NCBI GenBank assembly: GCA_010094045.1
Contig: ML986603.1
Location: 62,001-126,000 of the forward strand
DNA from: Lojkania enalia
Taxonomy: Eukaryota > Ascomycota > Dothideomycetes > Pleosporales
DNA length: 64,000 nucleotides
Direction: 5' to 3'
A program made the position numbers and the translations under genes. Of this stretch, positions 1 to 10,950 are shown piece after piece (the stretch's first letter is position 1; the number at the start of each line of letters is the position of its first letter). Under the pieces are notes generated by a model that worked only from the letters and a program-made list of their open reading frames with translations, did not search any database and was not told where the DNA came from.

Positions 1-600
1 CAATATTTCTCAGGTTGTGGGGTTATGCTTAGCAACTCAATCTCCGAAATGAACTTGGACCAACAAGCTGGAGGGCATGAAATGGCAAAAAGCTTCTCGA
101 ACGTTTGATTTACCTATGGCCGACAGGGCCGGCACTCCTAGATCCTGAGCCCTTACCATGGCTGGGCTAAGGACAGCCTTACAGGACACCAGTCTCGATA
201 TGGGTCTTGGCTGTTGCGTATGCGGTCGGTCCGGTCAGAGCCGCCTGACTCGTTGGGACAGGGTAGACACGTTCGTCGCATTCGCCATCCTAGATGCGTT
301 TCGCAGAGTGCGTCATCCGCTGCTATTGCCTACGATTTAGCGAGTATAAAGGAAATTTATCGACGTCGCGCTAAGAGAGCCTCCGCGACGAACTGCAGAG
401 TTCTGGCCGGCCGCGCCCATCCGAGTTATTCATCTGCACAAAGCCTGTCTATAGCAAGACCAGGAAGTCAAGCGAACGGCTGCGGGAACCGGGAGTGGTC
501 GAGTTTCTCGTACGATGGTCCGACTTGTATATTAAAGACTACGCATGGCTAGGGAGAAAAACGGTAGCGATGTCCACAAAGCTTCTTCGCTACTGCAGTG

Positions 601-644
601 ATGCGATAGTGTAGCGGTAGTATAGCGGTAGTATAGCGATAGTA
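601..644. repeat. 11-bp tandem repeat
   Basis: The unit TAGCGGTAGTA occurs at 612-622 and 623-633 and, with one change, at 634-644. A more diverged copy precedes it from about 601. This is a minisatellite in gene-free DNA with no visible function. Confidence 0.8.
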
Positions 645-704
645 CGAAGCTTAAAAAGAAAGGGGGAGCTAAAAGAGTCAGTTGAAGAATAACGGTCCGC
701 AAGC

Positions 705-853
705 GAACGGCGCCTCTCCTTGTGAAGCCATTCCGGTCCCGCCGCCTACGTGTCGTGAGCGTCACGATCTCAAAGATCAGATATGATCGCGAGCCGGCTA
801 GGATACTCGGGTGACTAGCCTCAATGTGAATCGAACCCCGAGAGGCGCCGTTC
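705..853. repeat. 14-bp inverted repeat, 121-bp loop
   Basis: GAACGGCGCCTCTC at 705-718 is the exact reverse complement of 840-853. The arms flank a 121-bp spacer, so a stem-loop is possible. No coding or tRNA-like structure is visible around it. Confidence 0.7.
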
Positions 854-3800
854 CGGACCCGCGCAGGATTTTGTATTTTCGCGAGAATATATCTGGGCCA
901 TGGCTGTGATTGGCCGAGATGGGCATGCTGGACGAAAAGTCACACATGATACGAACAGCTGCCGCCTATGCTGCATTAGCGGGCTACTGACTACCCGTCA
1001 TGTATGCTGTAGGTACAGGGGATACCTGTCGTGATCGTCTTGCAGCGTGCTGCTGTCGAAGCTGTCAAAAGACGCCTTCTGTATCGCCCGCCTCCCTGTC
1101 AATGCGCGTGTCGCTTGTTCGGTACCGGGCCTCTCCACCCTGCCAGATTAGAGAAGTCGCCTTATTCGGAACAATGTCAGTAGTCGGCCGCTCCGATATC
1201 AGGACATCGCATCCTAATCATACTCTCGCGGCCTTTCTTGTCGACCATGTCTCGGATTCCACGTCGACAGCTTCTGGAGCCACGGCCCTCAAGCTGCCCT
1301 GAGCGCTGCATCTGATAGTAAAAAAAAATTTACTGCCATCTTTGCCCAGAGGCATCGACTCTGCCATCACGAGCGTGTGACCCGACCTACTACGCATGTA
1401 GCATACCGTCCTGGCCAAGCAGAAGGGCCAAGGCTCCAGGCTCCAGCGACGGCGAAGGAGAGGAGAGGAAGACCTGAATCATGAAGCCGTTGACATCAAG
1501 GCGCGTCTCCTCTGCGAGGATGGAGAAGTCCGCACCGCTGTTAGCTCAACTCCTTCGACCTGCATACAGACGCAGCGTAAGCAGCCTCATCCAGCGGGAC
1601 GGCCCTGTCCCTCATCACGAAGTCACCAACGGACGCCTCGAGGCGCAATCCAACCTTAGGATTCCTCTCGTCGTGGCTGCTTCCCACCCGCAATCTTTGA
1701 CGGATTTGGAATACACAACCTGGCCGTGTTTTCTGCCACGCTCGCAGCTGAAGGCGGTGAGGCAGGCCTATATCAGACACCTGCTAATTATTGTTGCGGA
1801 CCACAGAGCTCTCTCTCACCACCAAGCCCGCCGTCGACGGTTCCTTTAGGCTAAACGCCGAACAGGTCGCCCAAAACAGCTCTCCCTCCACCACCCTCCA
1901 GATCACCAGGAACCCTTTCCTGGCCTGAAGCCCACCCCTGCCCCACATGACTTCTGGTGCTGGGCGAATGGACGTAGAGAACGACGGCGCGCTAAGGAGT
2001 ACAAGTCGGTACATGCATCCAAAGGCTCAACCAGCGTAACGAGGTACGCATGCACCCTGGTGCGCAACCTTATTTCCTCGCTGCGTTCCCCACAATGTTC
2101 AAGCGCAGATCTTTTCGAGGTTCGCTTCCGGTTCGAGTCGAGTACAATTTTCCAGAAACGTTACTCGTCGCGTGCGGTGGATGCGATCGCGGGCGGGTGC
2201 AGCACCAGATGAGATAGTGGTGCGCTGCTGTTTGTGGAGACGGACCTGCACGCTCCAGAACAGAGGAGCAATGGAGGCGCAAGGCCGTTTTGCACATGGG
2301 AACTGCAGCCCTCCAGCAGCAGCCAGCCCAGGCTATCCGCCATCGCCTAGTAGACCACGAAGGGCATAGCCCGTCCATTCACCGCATCAGTTTCCCCCGC
2401 CGGTATCGCGCCCCAATCCATTCCATCCTTCGCAAAACATTGTCATTGTTTCGGCATGTGGAACAACGGTGGAGCTGAGCCGAGTCCGTCTTTAATTCCT
2501 CAATAAAAAAAACCGGTTCTAGAAGACTGTCTAGCGCGAGCGCAACGGCTCGTCGGGGGGGCGGCGATCATTATCGACATCTGGGAATCGCCTTCCGGTT
2601 CCCTTTGAGTATAATAAATCCGCAAAATCGGATCGTAGATGCCCCTTCCCCCAATTTGATGTGCTGCCACTGCCCCATCCAGCCACGCCTCCCGATTTTT
2701 GTCATCCAAACATCACGATCCCGTATTTTCTTCTTCTTTTTCACATTATTTTTGCCGCCTTCCAATCCTTGATTTCCATAGTGTCCGCACCAAGTCCGGA
2801 GCAAAGCGCCATCTCCTCCGCAACTAACTACAGTACCCAAGAATTGAAAAAAAAATGATCCCTGACCTTGCACAATGTATTCTCCGCGTGCCCTCATACA
2901 TACAAGCCAAGCGCGGTCCGTGCAAAAACATAAAAGCTCACGGTGTCGATAGGATTGTGGGGTCGCAGTCACTCAACCCAGGTTTTACTCGTCATTCATA
3001 TACATAGATTAAACCCACAATCAAACCCACACTCTTCTCGAACATTGGAAAGTGTGGAGAAGAAGAATGATGTGGAGGAGGGCGGGGGCTGCACAGAGAA
3101 AGCACTGATTGCAGGTTGGCTGGTTCAACATACATTGTTTGCTCTTCCCTACTTCCCCCCCAGACGCATTTCGGTGGTGGACCTGCGCAATAGCTGGATA
3201 GCGCAGTGCTAGACTGCGGTGTCACCATGAAATACATAGGTGGTGACCTGGATTGGCCATGTTGCGCTGCACCGGCGGAAAGTAGTATCCCGGTGGAGCG
3301 GAGAGGAAGGGAGGGGTTCCGATGGACATACAACACAGCACGCATGTGGAGGCTTGAGCCTTTCCTTTTTTTTTTTTTTCTCTCCTCTTTGCTGTGGTGG
3401 AGTTGTCATATTACGGAGGCGTTGGTTGACGGCATATGGTGCTACCGGATTAGGTATTGGGGGCGTTATTTGTTTCTTGCGGAGTAGGTGTGCGGAGATG
3501 TGCGGAGAGGGCTGTGGAAGGAGGTGATAACATATGCGCATTAAGCTGAAACTGGGCTTCTCAAGCAAGGCCAGGAGGGGCAAACGCCTTTCTTCTTCCT
3601 CCCACTAAGATCCGGCGTAGCAAGCGGGGAGGGAGAGTCTGAAGGGAGAGACCACCCATCGTTGCAGGACGACAAGTCATGAGACTGTCGAGCAAGCCGT
3701 ACGATACATGGCCCCAACCGTCGCAGCTACAGCACTACTAGATGGCCCACTAACGAATTGGTGGTGGGCGGAAGACAAGCGTGCAGGGCCGAAGACTCCT

Positions 3801-4748
3801 CTTCGACCAAAGAAAGTGCTTCGAATCTGGGGTGCATAGCAAGTCAGCCAGTCAAGCTATACTCTGGCCTGCAAAAGCATGCAGCGTGCCCGGTCCGCTC
3901 CTCCCCCCTCCATCTCCCAATTACACGTCGCCCCGGCACTACCGCTTTGGCTTTCTGGCAGTCTTCCATGCGCACATGAGCACACCACCCAACCAGCCCT
4001 GCCAAGTCATTTATCTTTCTTTCTTGCAGGAGGCAGGAGGGGGTTTTGGACGGAACAAGGAAGGGATCGACGAACGAGGAAGGGATCGGCAAACGAGAGA
4101 GGTGCAGACAGTTCTGTTTAGGATCGAATCTTGATTTTGCTGCCCGTGCGATCTGAAACAGGCGCTGCAAATTGATAATGGTGAAAGTTGGTATAGAGGC
4201 GTGGTGGTGGTGTGGTGGTGGTGGTGGGCGAACGAACGAACCATGGCGCGGTGCGTTTTGAATCCATACTGGCAGAAATACTCAGTGTCTCGCGCAGATA
4301 AGGGTCCCTCCTTACTTCAGATATCCAGATATCGGGGACTGGGATAAAGGGAACGAACATGCAATGGGGAAGTAGAAAGAGGAGGACGAGCAAAAAGTTT
4401 GGTAGCGCCTGCCATCCGTCACATGTAGCAGGATGTATCCAAGTACCAAGTACCAAAGAGCTCTGTCTGTCCGTCTCCCTGCACACCCCATCACGTCGCA
4501 TCTGCCTAGCTCAGCTCCCCTTTCGCAGCTCACAATAGTCATGGCGCAAATCCATTCCATCCAGCTAGCCCGTTGCATGCCGCAAACCGCAACCCAACCC
4601 AACCCAACCCAACCCGCGCGCCTCCAACAACAACAGCAACAACAACACTACAGTAGCCCTGCCTGATATCCGAGCCTACTCCGCACAGCGAGAAGGGAGA
4701 AAGCCCCATTACGCACATAGCACCCATAGCAATAGCGAATCCCACATG

Positions 4749-4750
4749 AA

Positions 4751-4781
<31 letters not shown>

Positions 4782-4787
4782 AAAAAA
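4749..4787. repeat. ATAA microsatellite followed by an A-run
   Basis: About eight tandem ATAA/AAAT tetranucleotides run directly into a short A-homopolymer. It is likely length-polymorphic between strains. Confidence 0.9.
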
Positions 4788-5994
4788 TTCCCCGAGCGCC
4801 ATTTACTCGCATCAATAAAAAAACGCCGTCGTGATATTGAGCCCTTCATATGGCCGAGCGGAGGGCACTACAGCACAGCCAGGCCGCCACCTTTCGCCAG
4901 AGCGTTGGCGCAAAGCCCGGTGCACATCAGCCAACGGCGCCTTGCTCCGCCCTTGCGCGCTTCCGGCCTCCGTTGCGTTGTGAGATCCATCTCCGGATGG
5001 AAAAGGGGCCGCCGTTATGATAAGTTATGATAAGTCATGTTGATAAGGGTTGCGGTCAATGTGGAGACGGTTATGTGGGTCATCCATCCAGCGTTGGTTG
5101 TGCTACGGTAGGGTGCAGGGTGCACGGGTAGTAGGGAGCGACTCGCCTGAAACATTATATCGGAAGGATGCTGGATATAGTACCGCAAGTGGTGAAACGA
5201 ACGAACGGGCGGTTTTCGATGCAAGGAAAAAAAAAAAAACTGGGGCATCAAAGGCCGTTGATTTGCATGGGGTTGAGGTGGTCAAGGGACCACACCACAT
5301 CATTATTTGGCGGGTTTAGTTATTATTGATATTCGCTCCTTAATTCTATGAGTTTGCGTGTTTTAACTTTTATATGGGTCCGCTGTCTTGTCCGCGGCAA
5401 TTAAAAAAAAAAGGCATGCCCAGTCGGATTGGCCCGCTAAACCCTATGCGTGACATTCCTGCAAAAGTGCAGATGAAAGTGGGAAAAAGAGTAAAAGAAG
5501 TGGTATAGTAAAGGATTCCCCAGCGTTCCTTGAACATAATACGCTCTTGCTTCGTCCGACTCGTGACGCCTCGTTTGCGCTAAGAATACGACAGCAATGA
5601 GATATAATGTATCGAGTACAAAAAAAGGTGCATGGAAAATAACAATAAACCACCATTTCGATAGACCGTGCCGCCAGCCCGAAAAATAATTACTCATTTG
5701 GGGTAGTATGGTATGTGAGAACGCCGAACGGAACAGTAGACGTCGAGACCAACCGGTATTGTCAAATTCATTCCAGCCCAAGAACTCCTGCCACCCAACC
5801 GAGTCCTATTTGATTTCATTCCAGCCCACCCGCAATTGTCTCCCCAAGCCTAGAAACGGGGAAATGGATAAATTGAATTTGTTGCAAGAGAGGAAAGCAC
5901 GTTTTACAATGATGTAAGCGATAGCAAGTGTGTAGCATAATAGTTGAAGGTGAAGTTTGGGAAAGGGATAGGGAGGCTATTTTGTGTGTAACAA

Positions 5995-8900
5995 CTAGAG
6001 TGCGAGACCAGTGCCATCACCGGTCCATCGGTATAACGAGAGCATCTCTCGGCGGCGCAGCTGCGCAACCTCGGCATTCTCATCCATGCCTCGTCCGCGA
6101 ACTTGCTGTAGGGCTGAACGCATGACCTTTCGGAAATTTCGCTGCAGATGTTTGGTTAGCATGATGCCAGTCATCTCGGATGAATTGGGAAAAGTATCGA
6201 GGAAAAAAAAAAAAAATTTTTGAAACTGTGGCAAATGAAACAAAGGCTGAATGCACAATATGGGATACCAGAGTCACCCGTGCGGACAAATGAGGGCTGA
6301 ACTGTATCCCTGCTGGAGAATACAGCAGGGCACACTGTTGTCCGCCTAGGTCATGGCCAGTTTGCGGGAAAATTGGTGTATAGACAAAACGATAGAAAGT
6401 AAGAGTATTGGCTTACCTGATACTCCGTGCTGAGCGTTACAATACAGGCTTCGTGCGCCCGTACAATAGTCTCGCACGCTTTGACAACGTTGGGGTTCGC
6501 CTCTCCCTGAAGCTTGTCGGCTATTAGCAGCAGGAGGAAACTACCTTGCAATAGATAGATGCCGAAGAAGAAAGGCATGAAGCTAAGGTCTGGATCATGT
6601 TCCAGAACCTCGTTGAGGGCTTCGGCGGCTGATACTGCGTGTCCTGTGGCATCGATGAATGACTGAGACGATATCCAGAGGTCGTTATCGTCTAGGAGTG
6701 CAATCGGATCCCACTTCCCGTTCAAGAGGATGTGTAACGTGTGCATCACATGAGTACCGTACGCCACAACAATCCTCGCCCGCATTAATGACTCTTGAGC
6801 GCGTGAAGTTGACGAGTTGACGGATCGGGCAGAGGGGGTGCCGGGGTGCATCGGTTCGTGAGCCTCAGCATTGGCCTCGGCGAAGGCTCGATTCTTGAGC
6901 TCTTGCAACGACTCACCGTAAGCTTCGAGTTGTCGTGAGATTTCGGCTGCATGGTCGTCCCAGTCAGAGCCGTTGCGGAATCGAGTTCCGATCCCGAAGC
7001 GGGGATGTTTTCGCGCGAGGTTCAGGTCGACGATCTCCCCCAAGATGGTCATGAGAGGAAGGAAAAATCCGAAAATGGAGTGTCCGGTGCACTCATGAGT
7101 GGGGCCTCGTCGTCGAAAATAAGGGGAGGTTGGATCTGAAAACGATTGAGCGGAGTCCGCGTAAAATTCGCCGGCTTGCCAGAGGGAGTCATCTACCGGT
7201 TGAAGAAGCCCTTCGCATTCAATATCAAGAAGGGATAATGGGCGGTTGTAGCACAAAGCCAGGTGACTGGAAACATGTACTATTAGCAGGTTGGTGAGAA
7301 TGACGCACTGCCAAAATTCATTCTAAGAACATTTTCCGCTCTAGTACGTTGTGGAATTGGGGAAAGTCGTAATACGTACCGATCAACAGTATACAGCAGC
7401 CACCAGATGCGCCTGCGCTCTTCCTTCTGCTCTTCGGAGAGGTTGACAGGGCTATTTTGACCACTCGGGTGCGTTCCATTCATGTGTTCCATGTCCACTT
7501 CGCCAGGGGCATCTGTCTCGTCGTGCTCTGGTGGAGGGGTAGTTGGTACTTCTTTGCCAAGCTTCAATTCTCTCGCCAAACTCCAGGCTGCATTCCACCA
7601 CCGCAGACTGGCAGCTTTGTATTCACTAGCCGAGATGACAATAGCAAGATGCATATAGGTTGCAATATCATCCACTCCGCCGGGTGCTCCAGGCAGGCCT
7701 ATTTCAGACTCTTGGGCAGGCATGCCAAACCCACCCAGGTTCACGCCACTAATAACAGAGTTGCTGAAGGTAGGGCTATCGTCACTTGGGGAGGTATGCA
7801 CAAGCGGCTTTAGGAGGCTGATGGTCAGGTTGATCAGCTTCTCGGAAAGGGCAGTGCGCGCCGAAGGTGAGGATGACAGGTAGGGCGACTCGCTAGTGAG
7901 AACACCAATCCAGAGCATGCTGGCTAGTAGCGCAGGGCTACACACGCGCGGGTTATTTTGCCGCAAGAACGAGCGCTTTCGGAAGACGTAACCGAGCACA
8001 TAGGGCGATACTGGTTGCATAAAGGCGGACGACGAACTCTGGAAATATAGCTCCAGTAAATCGCAGGCCAATGAGACGGGTATGATATTGGTGAGGTGGG
8101 GTATCAAGGGTTGCAGGACCGGATACCGCAGTTGTTGGGCGGCGTTCGAGTGCTGTGTGCCCGCGTACATGGTGGTGGAAGGTGATGGGAGTGAGAACCA
8201 GCCAGGAGAACCAGCCACGGGAGAGGTGCCAACAAATCCAGGCATCGGTGATTCAGCAGCGGGCATTCTGAACGCATTAGGTGGTGCTTGCGCGCTCTGT
8301 GGGCTCATCATCGAGTATGGGCTATCGGAGTACTCTGGCATGCCGTTGGAAGGAATTATCGGGTGTCCCATGCCGTTCTGCATCATAGGATGAGGAGACT
8401 GGTGCATGAGGTTGCGATGGAAGTCATCCATTGACGTGTACTCTGGAATGGGGACTATTGGCGCTCCACGGTCGTGCATTGGGAGTCCTTGGGTCTGAAT
8501 GCGAGGGGGCTGCATCGGCATCCCATCGTTCGAGACTGCAATCTGATGATGGACGCCGTTCTCCGGCAGGCCGTCAATGGCTCCCATGCTCATCGTCCGC
8601 GACATGGGTGCTACTTCTTGGTAGATGGGTGTTCCATCCATACCCCGAGTTGTCGCCATGCTTGCTGACCGACCGACAGGGGGCAGACTTGGGGGAGGTA
8701 GATCGGGTAATGGCCGCTGAGTAGTTGATGGCTCAACGTCATTCTGTGCCGGCTCAACCATCTTCTGCTCGTCGCCGGCGAATCCATTGCTGCGTGACTG
8801 CGGGCTGCCAGAAGCTGAATCGCCCGATGGCTGTGCACTGCCATTTACCTGGGCTGCAGCAGCGGCTGCAGCAGCGGCGGCTTGCTGCTGGGCAATGTCC

Positions 8901-9452
8901 TTTCTCGAGGCCTTCCCTCGCTTCTTGCGCTCACGCACGTATTCGCACGTGAGACCAAACTCTGTGGTTGTGTTAGTGTGCCTTGCTTTTGCGGCGCCAC
9001 AGCTGTCAAAGTTCTCTTGGTGAAGCTTGGTGAGACGTAGACGTACCTATACAATGCGCACACGGCGCCTTGCCGTCACATTTGGTCCTCAACTGATTGC
9101 ACTGATCACAGGCTCGGCTGATGCGTCGTCGCACCGGGCCTGATGTTGCAGAGGCGCGGCCGGATCGTTCGTGGAGCATTGAGTCACGTCTGCTGTGGGG
9201 CGCAGCCGCAATCGGCCCGTTGGCATATGGTAGGCGATGCTTGTTGACGATGCTCTTGCCGCTGGGTAGCACATGGCGGTTCTGATGGAACTGCAGCGCT
9301 GCATATTGCGAAGTGTGGGCTAGCGTGTCGAGCGGCGACGGACCCATGTGCTGGGCGGCGAGATGGTGTTGATGGTGCTGGTCGACCATGTTCGGCGTGG
9401 GTAGGTGATGGCTGAACGCCGGCGTGTACTGGTGCAGGCTGGCGGACATCAT
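5995..9452 (-). CDS. XlnR/Xyr1 xylanolytic Zn2Cys6 transcription factor
   Basis: This is the master activator of xylanase, cellulase and pentose-catabolism genes in filamentous ascomycetes, and it acts in the nucleus. I model four exons: 9452-9047, 8961-7380, 7266-6417 and 6141-5995 (994 aa). The first intron splits the zinc cluster after CAHCI. Six cysteines at about residues 115, 118, 125, 131, 134 and 141 fit CX2CX6CX5CX2CX6C. A basic linker and an alanine run follow, then the fungal-specific regulatory domain with family landmarks such as [31 protein letters not shown] and [13 protein letters not shown]. The protein ends in the family-typical [12 protein letters not shown]. The last intron is unusually long (275 nt) and falls right after TEYQ in the C-terminal regulatory region. 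I chose the ATG at 9452, the first of two adjacent in-frame ATGs. The upstream region is GC-rich with G/C tracts. Identification is very secure; the N-terminus and last intron are less so. Confidence 0.95.
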
Positions 9453-10097
9453 ATTGCTAGCGTCCGTGGCCTCGGCCACAATTGCTCTACTCGTCCACAA
9501 CGGCGCGGGCTGCTCGACGACGGCGGAGAGGGTTCAATGGCAGCGTGCTCGCGAGGCTGGACGGACTGACAGACCGACAGACAGCAACAATGGGGGGGTG
9601 CTGACGGCTGCCGGGCGCGCAGGCGAAATGCGCAGGCGTGTGGTGGAGGGTAGACGGTGGATTTTGTATGGTAGATGGGGGGTTGGATGCTTGGATGCTC
9701 AGCACGCAGCGCCGGGCTGGACTGCTGGACGTCGTCGAAGAAGAGATAGGGAGAGGGAGAGAGGGTAGACGATCTGGTGTTCTGGCTCTGCTGCTGCTGG
9801 TTGCTGCGGTGTGCCTGGATACAATATAGCTGCCGGTCGCCGTGCTCTCCGCCTTAGTGGAGGTCGCGGGGTATAGCACAGCATGCCAGTTCCAGTGCTC
9901 GCTCGCGGGTGCAGGGTGGCCAATACCGGCGGGCATGGCATGGGCATGGACTTGGACATGGGCAAGCTGTCCCATCGTCCCATGGCCAGGTCTACCCAGC
10001 AGCGTCGCGCGTCAGAGCGCTGCAAATGAGCGGCCGGGCTGCCTGGGCTGCTGCTGTCTTGTCTGCTGCACTGCACAAGCACAAGCTCCTGTCGCTT

Positions 10098-10129
10098 GCT
10101 CCCTGGCTCCCTGGCTCCCTGGCTCCCTG
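10098..10129. repeat. 8-bp tandem repeat GCTCCCTG x4
   Basis: Four perfect head-to-tail copies of GCTCCCTG lie about 650 bp upstream of the xlnR start codon, just before the G-run cluster. Confidence 0.9.
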
Positions 10130-10145
10130 GCCCGCGCGCCCAACC

Positions 10146-10174
10146 GGGGGGGTGAAGGGGGGAAGACGGGGGGG
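10146..10174 (+). other. Clustered G-runs, possible quadruplex
   Basis: Runs of about seven, six and seven G lie within 29 bp, separated by TGAA and AAGAC. A C-run follows near 10193-10199. A G-quadruplex (two tetrad segments from one long run) or a G/C hairpin is possible on the xlnR template side. This is structure inferred from sequence only. Confidence 0.45.
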
Positions 10175-10591
10175 TGAATGTCCTCGCAGCCTCCCCCCCT
10201 GCTGCAGCAACGCTTCCACGTTGAGCTCAGTCCATGGCGCCGCTGGATCGTCGGTGCCGCGAGCTTGAGCGGATGCACCCCAAAATGCTCGCCGCGGCTT
10301 ATGTATGTAGGCCCGCAATCAAAGTTGATATTGGGTGATCGGTGCGATCCCGACCCTATATGCGGCCCTCTTAAGTCACCGCTCCGTACCGATGCCGGCT
10401 CGACATGTACCCTCTCGTACCTATGAACCACCGTACCACCTTGAGGCCCGCCCCAAGCCATCGCTGGCCGATCAGGAAACAAACCGCGCCCCCATTGGCC
10501 TCGTCCGCCGCGTTTCTGTGCGTCCGCCAGCCAGCAGAACGGCCACCTGAGCGCACGGGACCTGGCGCCGCTCCTGTACTGTCTGCGCCCA

Positions 10592-10618
10592 CCGCCGCCG
10601 CCGCCGCCGCCGCCGCCG
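10592..10618. repeat. CCG trinucleotide microsatellite, about 9 units
   Basis: A perfect CCG repeat sits in the xlnR upstream region. It generates long poly-Ala, poly-Gly and poly-Arg shadow frames that should not be read as genes. Confidence 0.9.
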
Positions 10619-10950
10619 TTCTGTACAGTAGCCTGTCCGTCTGCCGTGGTGTGCGTATCTGTCCGTCTACATTCCCTCCAGTACGCCAGCCCTCGATGCA
10701 GCAGCGATACATACAAGGTCGTCCGCTGCCTGCCACAGCTGCCGGTCATACTACATCCCAGCGAATAATCCATCCATTACCCGTCCGGCCTACCGGCCTG
10801 CTTGCTTGCTTGCCTGCGCTGATCTGCCTCTTCATCCAGCATTCTACCAGAAGAAGCCGGAGGGCATGAATCAATGCTGGCGATGCGCCGATGCGATCCG
10901 TCTCAACGCCTTCTAAAACCCTTCCAGAGCACCCATCCCGGGACATCGGA

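Larger units (their letters stand above)
1..5994. other. 6 kb gene-poor region with simple repeats
   Basis: I see no protein family and no convincing exon chain in this stretch on either strand. Open frames are short (at most about 130 codons), low in complexity and lack splice-supported continuation. It contains an 11-bp tandem repeat near 601-644, homopolymer runs (T at about 3366-3379, A at about 5227-5239), a TGGTGG-rich patch near 4200-4230, AACCC repeats near 4591-4615, CAA/CAG repeats near 4628-4650 and an ATAA microsatellite near 4749-4787. The right end is the 3' flank of xlnR. It could hold UTRs of a gene left of the window or non-coding RNA, but nothing visible proves either. Confidence 0.6.
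9453..10950. promoter_or_regulatory. xlnR upstream region, GC-rich and repeat-bearing
   Basis: This is the 5' flank of the minus-strand xlnR gene. It carries four tandem copies of GCTCCCTG (10098-10129), three long G-runs within 29 bp (10146-10174), a facing C-run near 10193-10199 and a CCG trinucleotide repeat (about 10592-10618). GC-rich SYGGRG-type hexamers, the known CreA target, occur in the G-runs. They are too degenerate to call as sites. Long frames here are compositional and look non-coding. Confidence 0.5.

Noticed and set aside
820..860. tRNA-like T-arm on the minus strand
   Set aside because: The GGTTCGATT-like core is present, but the flanking bases do not form a T-stem and no A-box or acceptor stem fits.
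2571..2972. 133-codon minus-strand frame
   Set aside because: It contains a lysine run from a homopolymer, has no recognisable domain, and lies in a repeat-rich gap.
9453..9500. xlnR start at 9500
   Set aside because: That codon is TTG; the first in-frame ATG is at 9452.
10012..10773. Long minus-strand frame of 253 codons upstream of xlnR
   Set aside because: It is driven by CCG and G-run repeats (poly-Gly, Arg-rich), has no domain and overlaps other repeat-driven frames.
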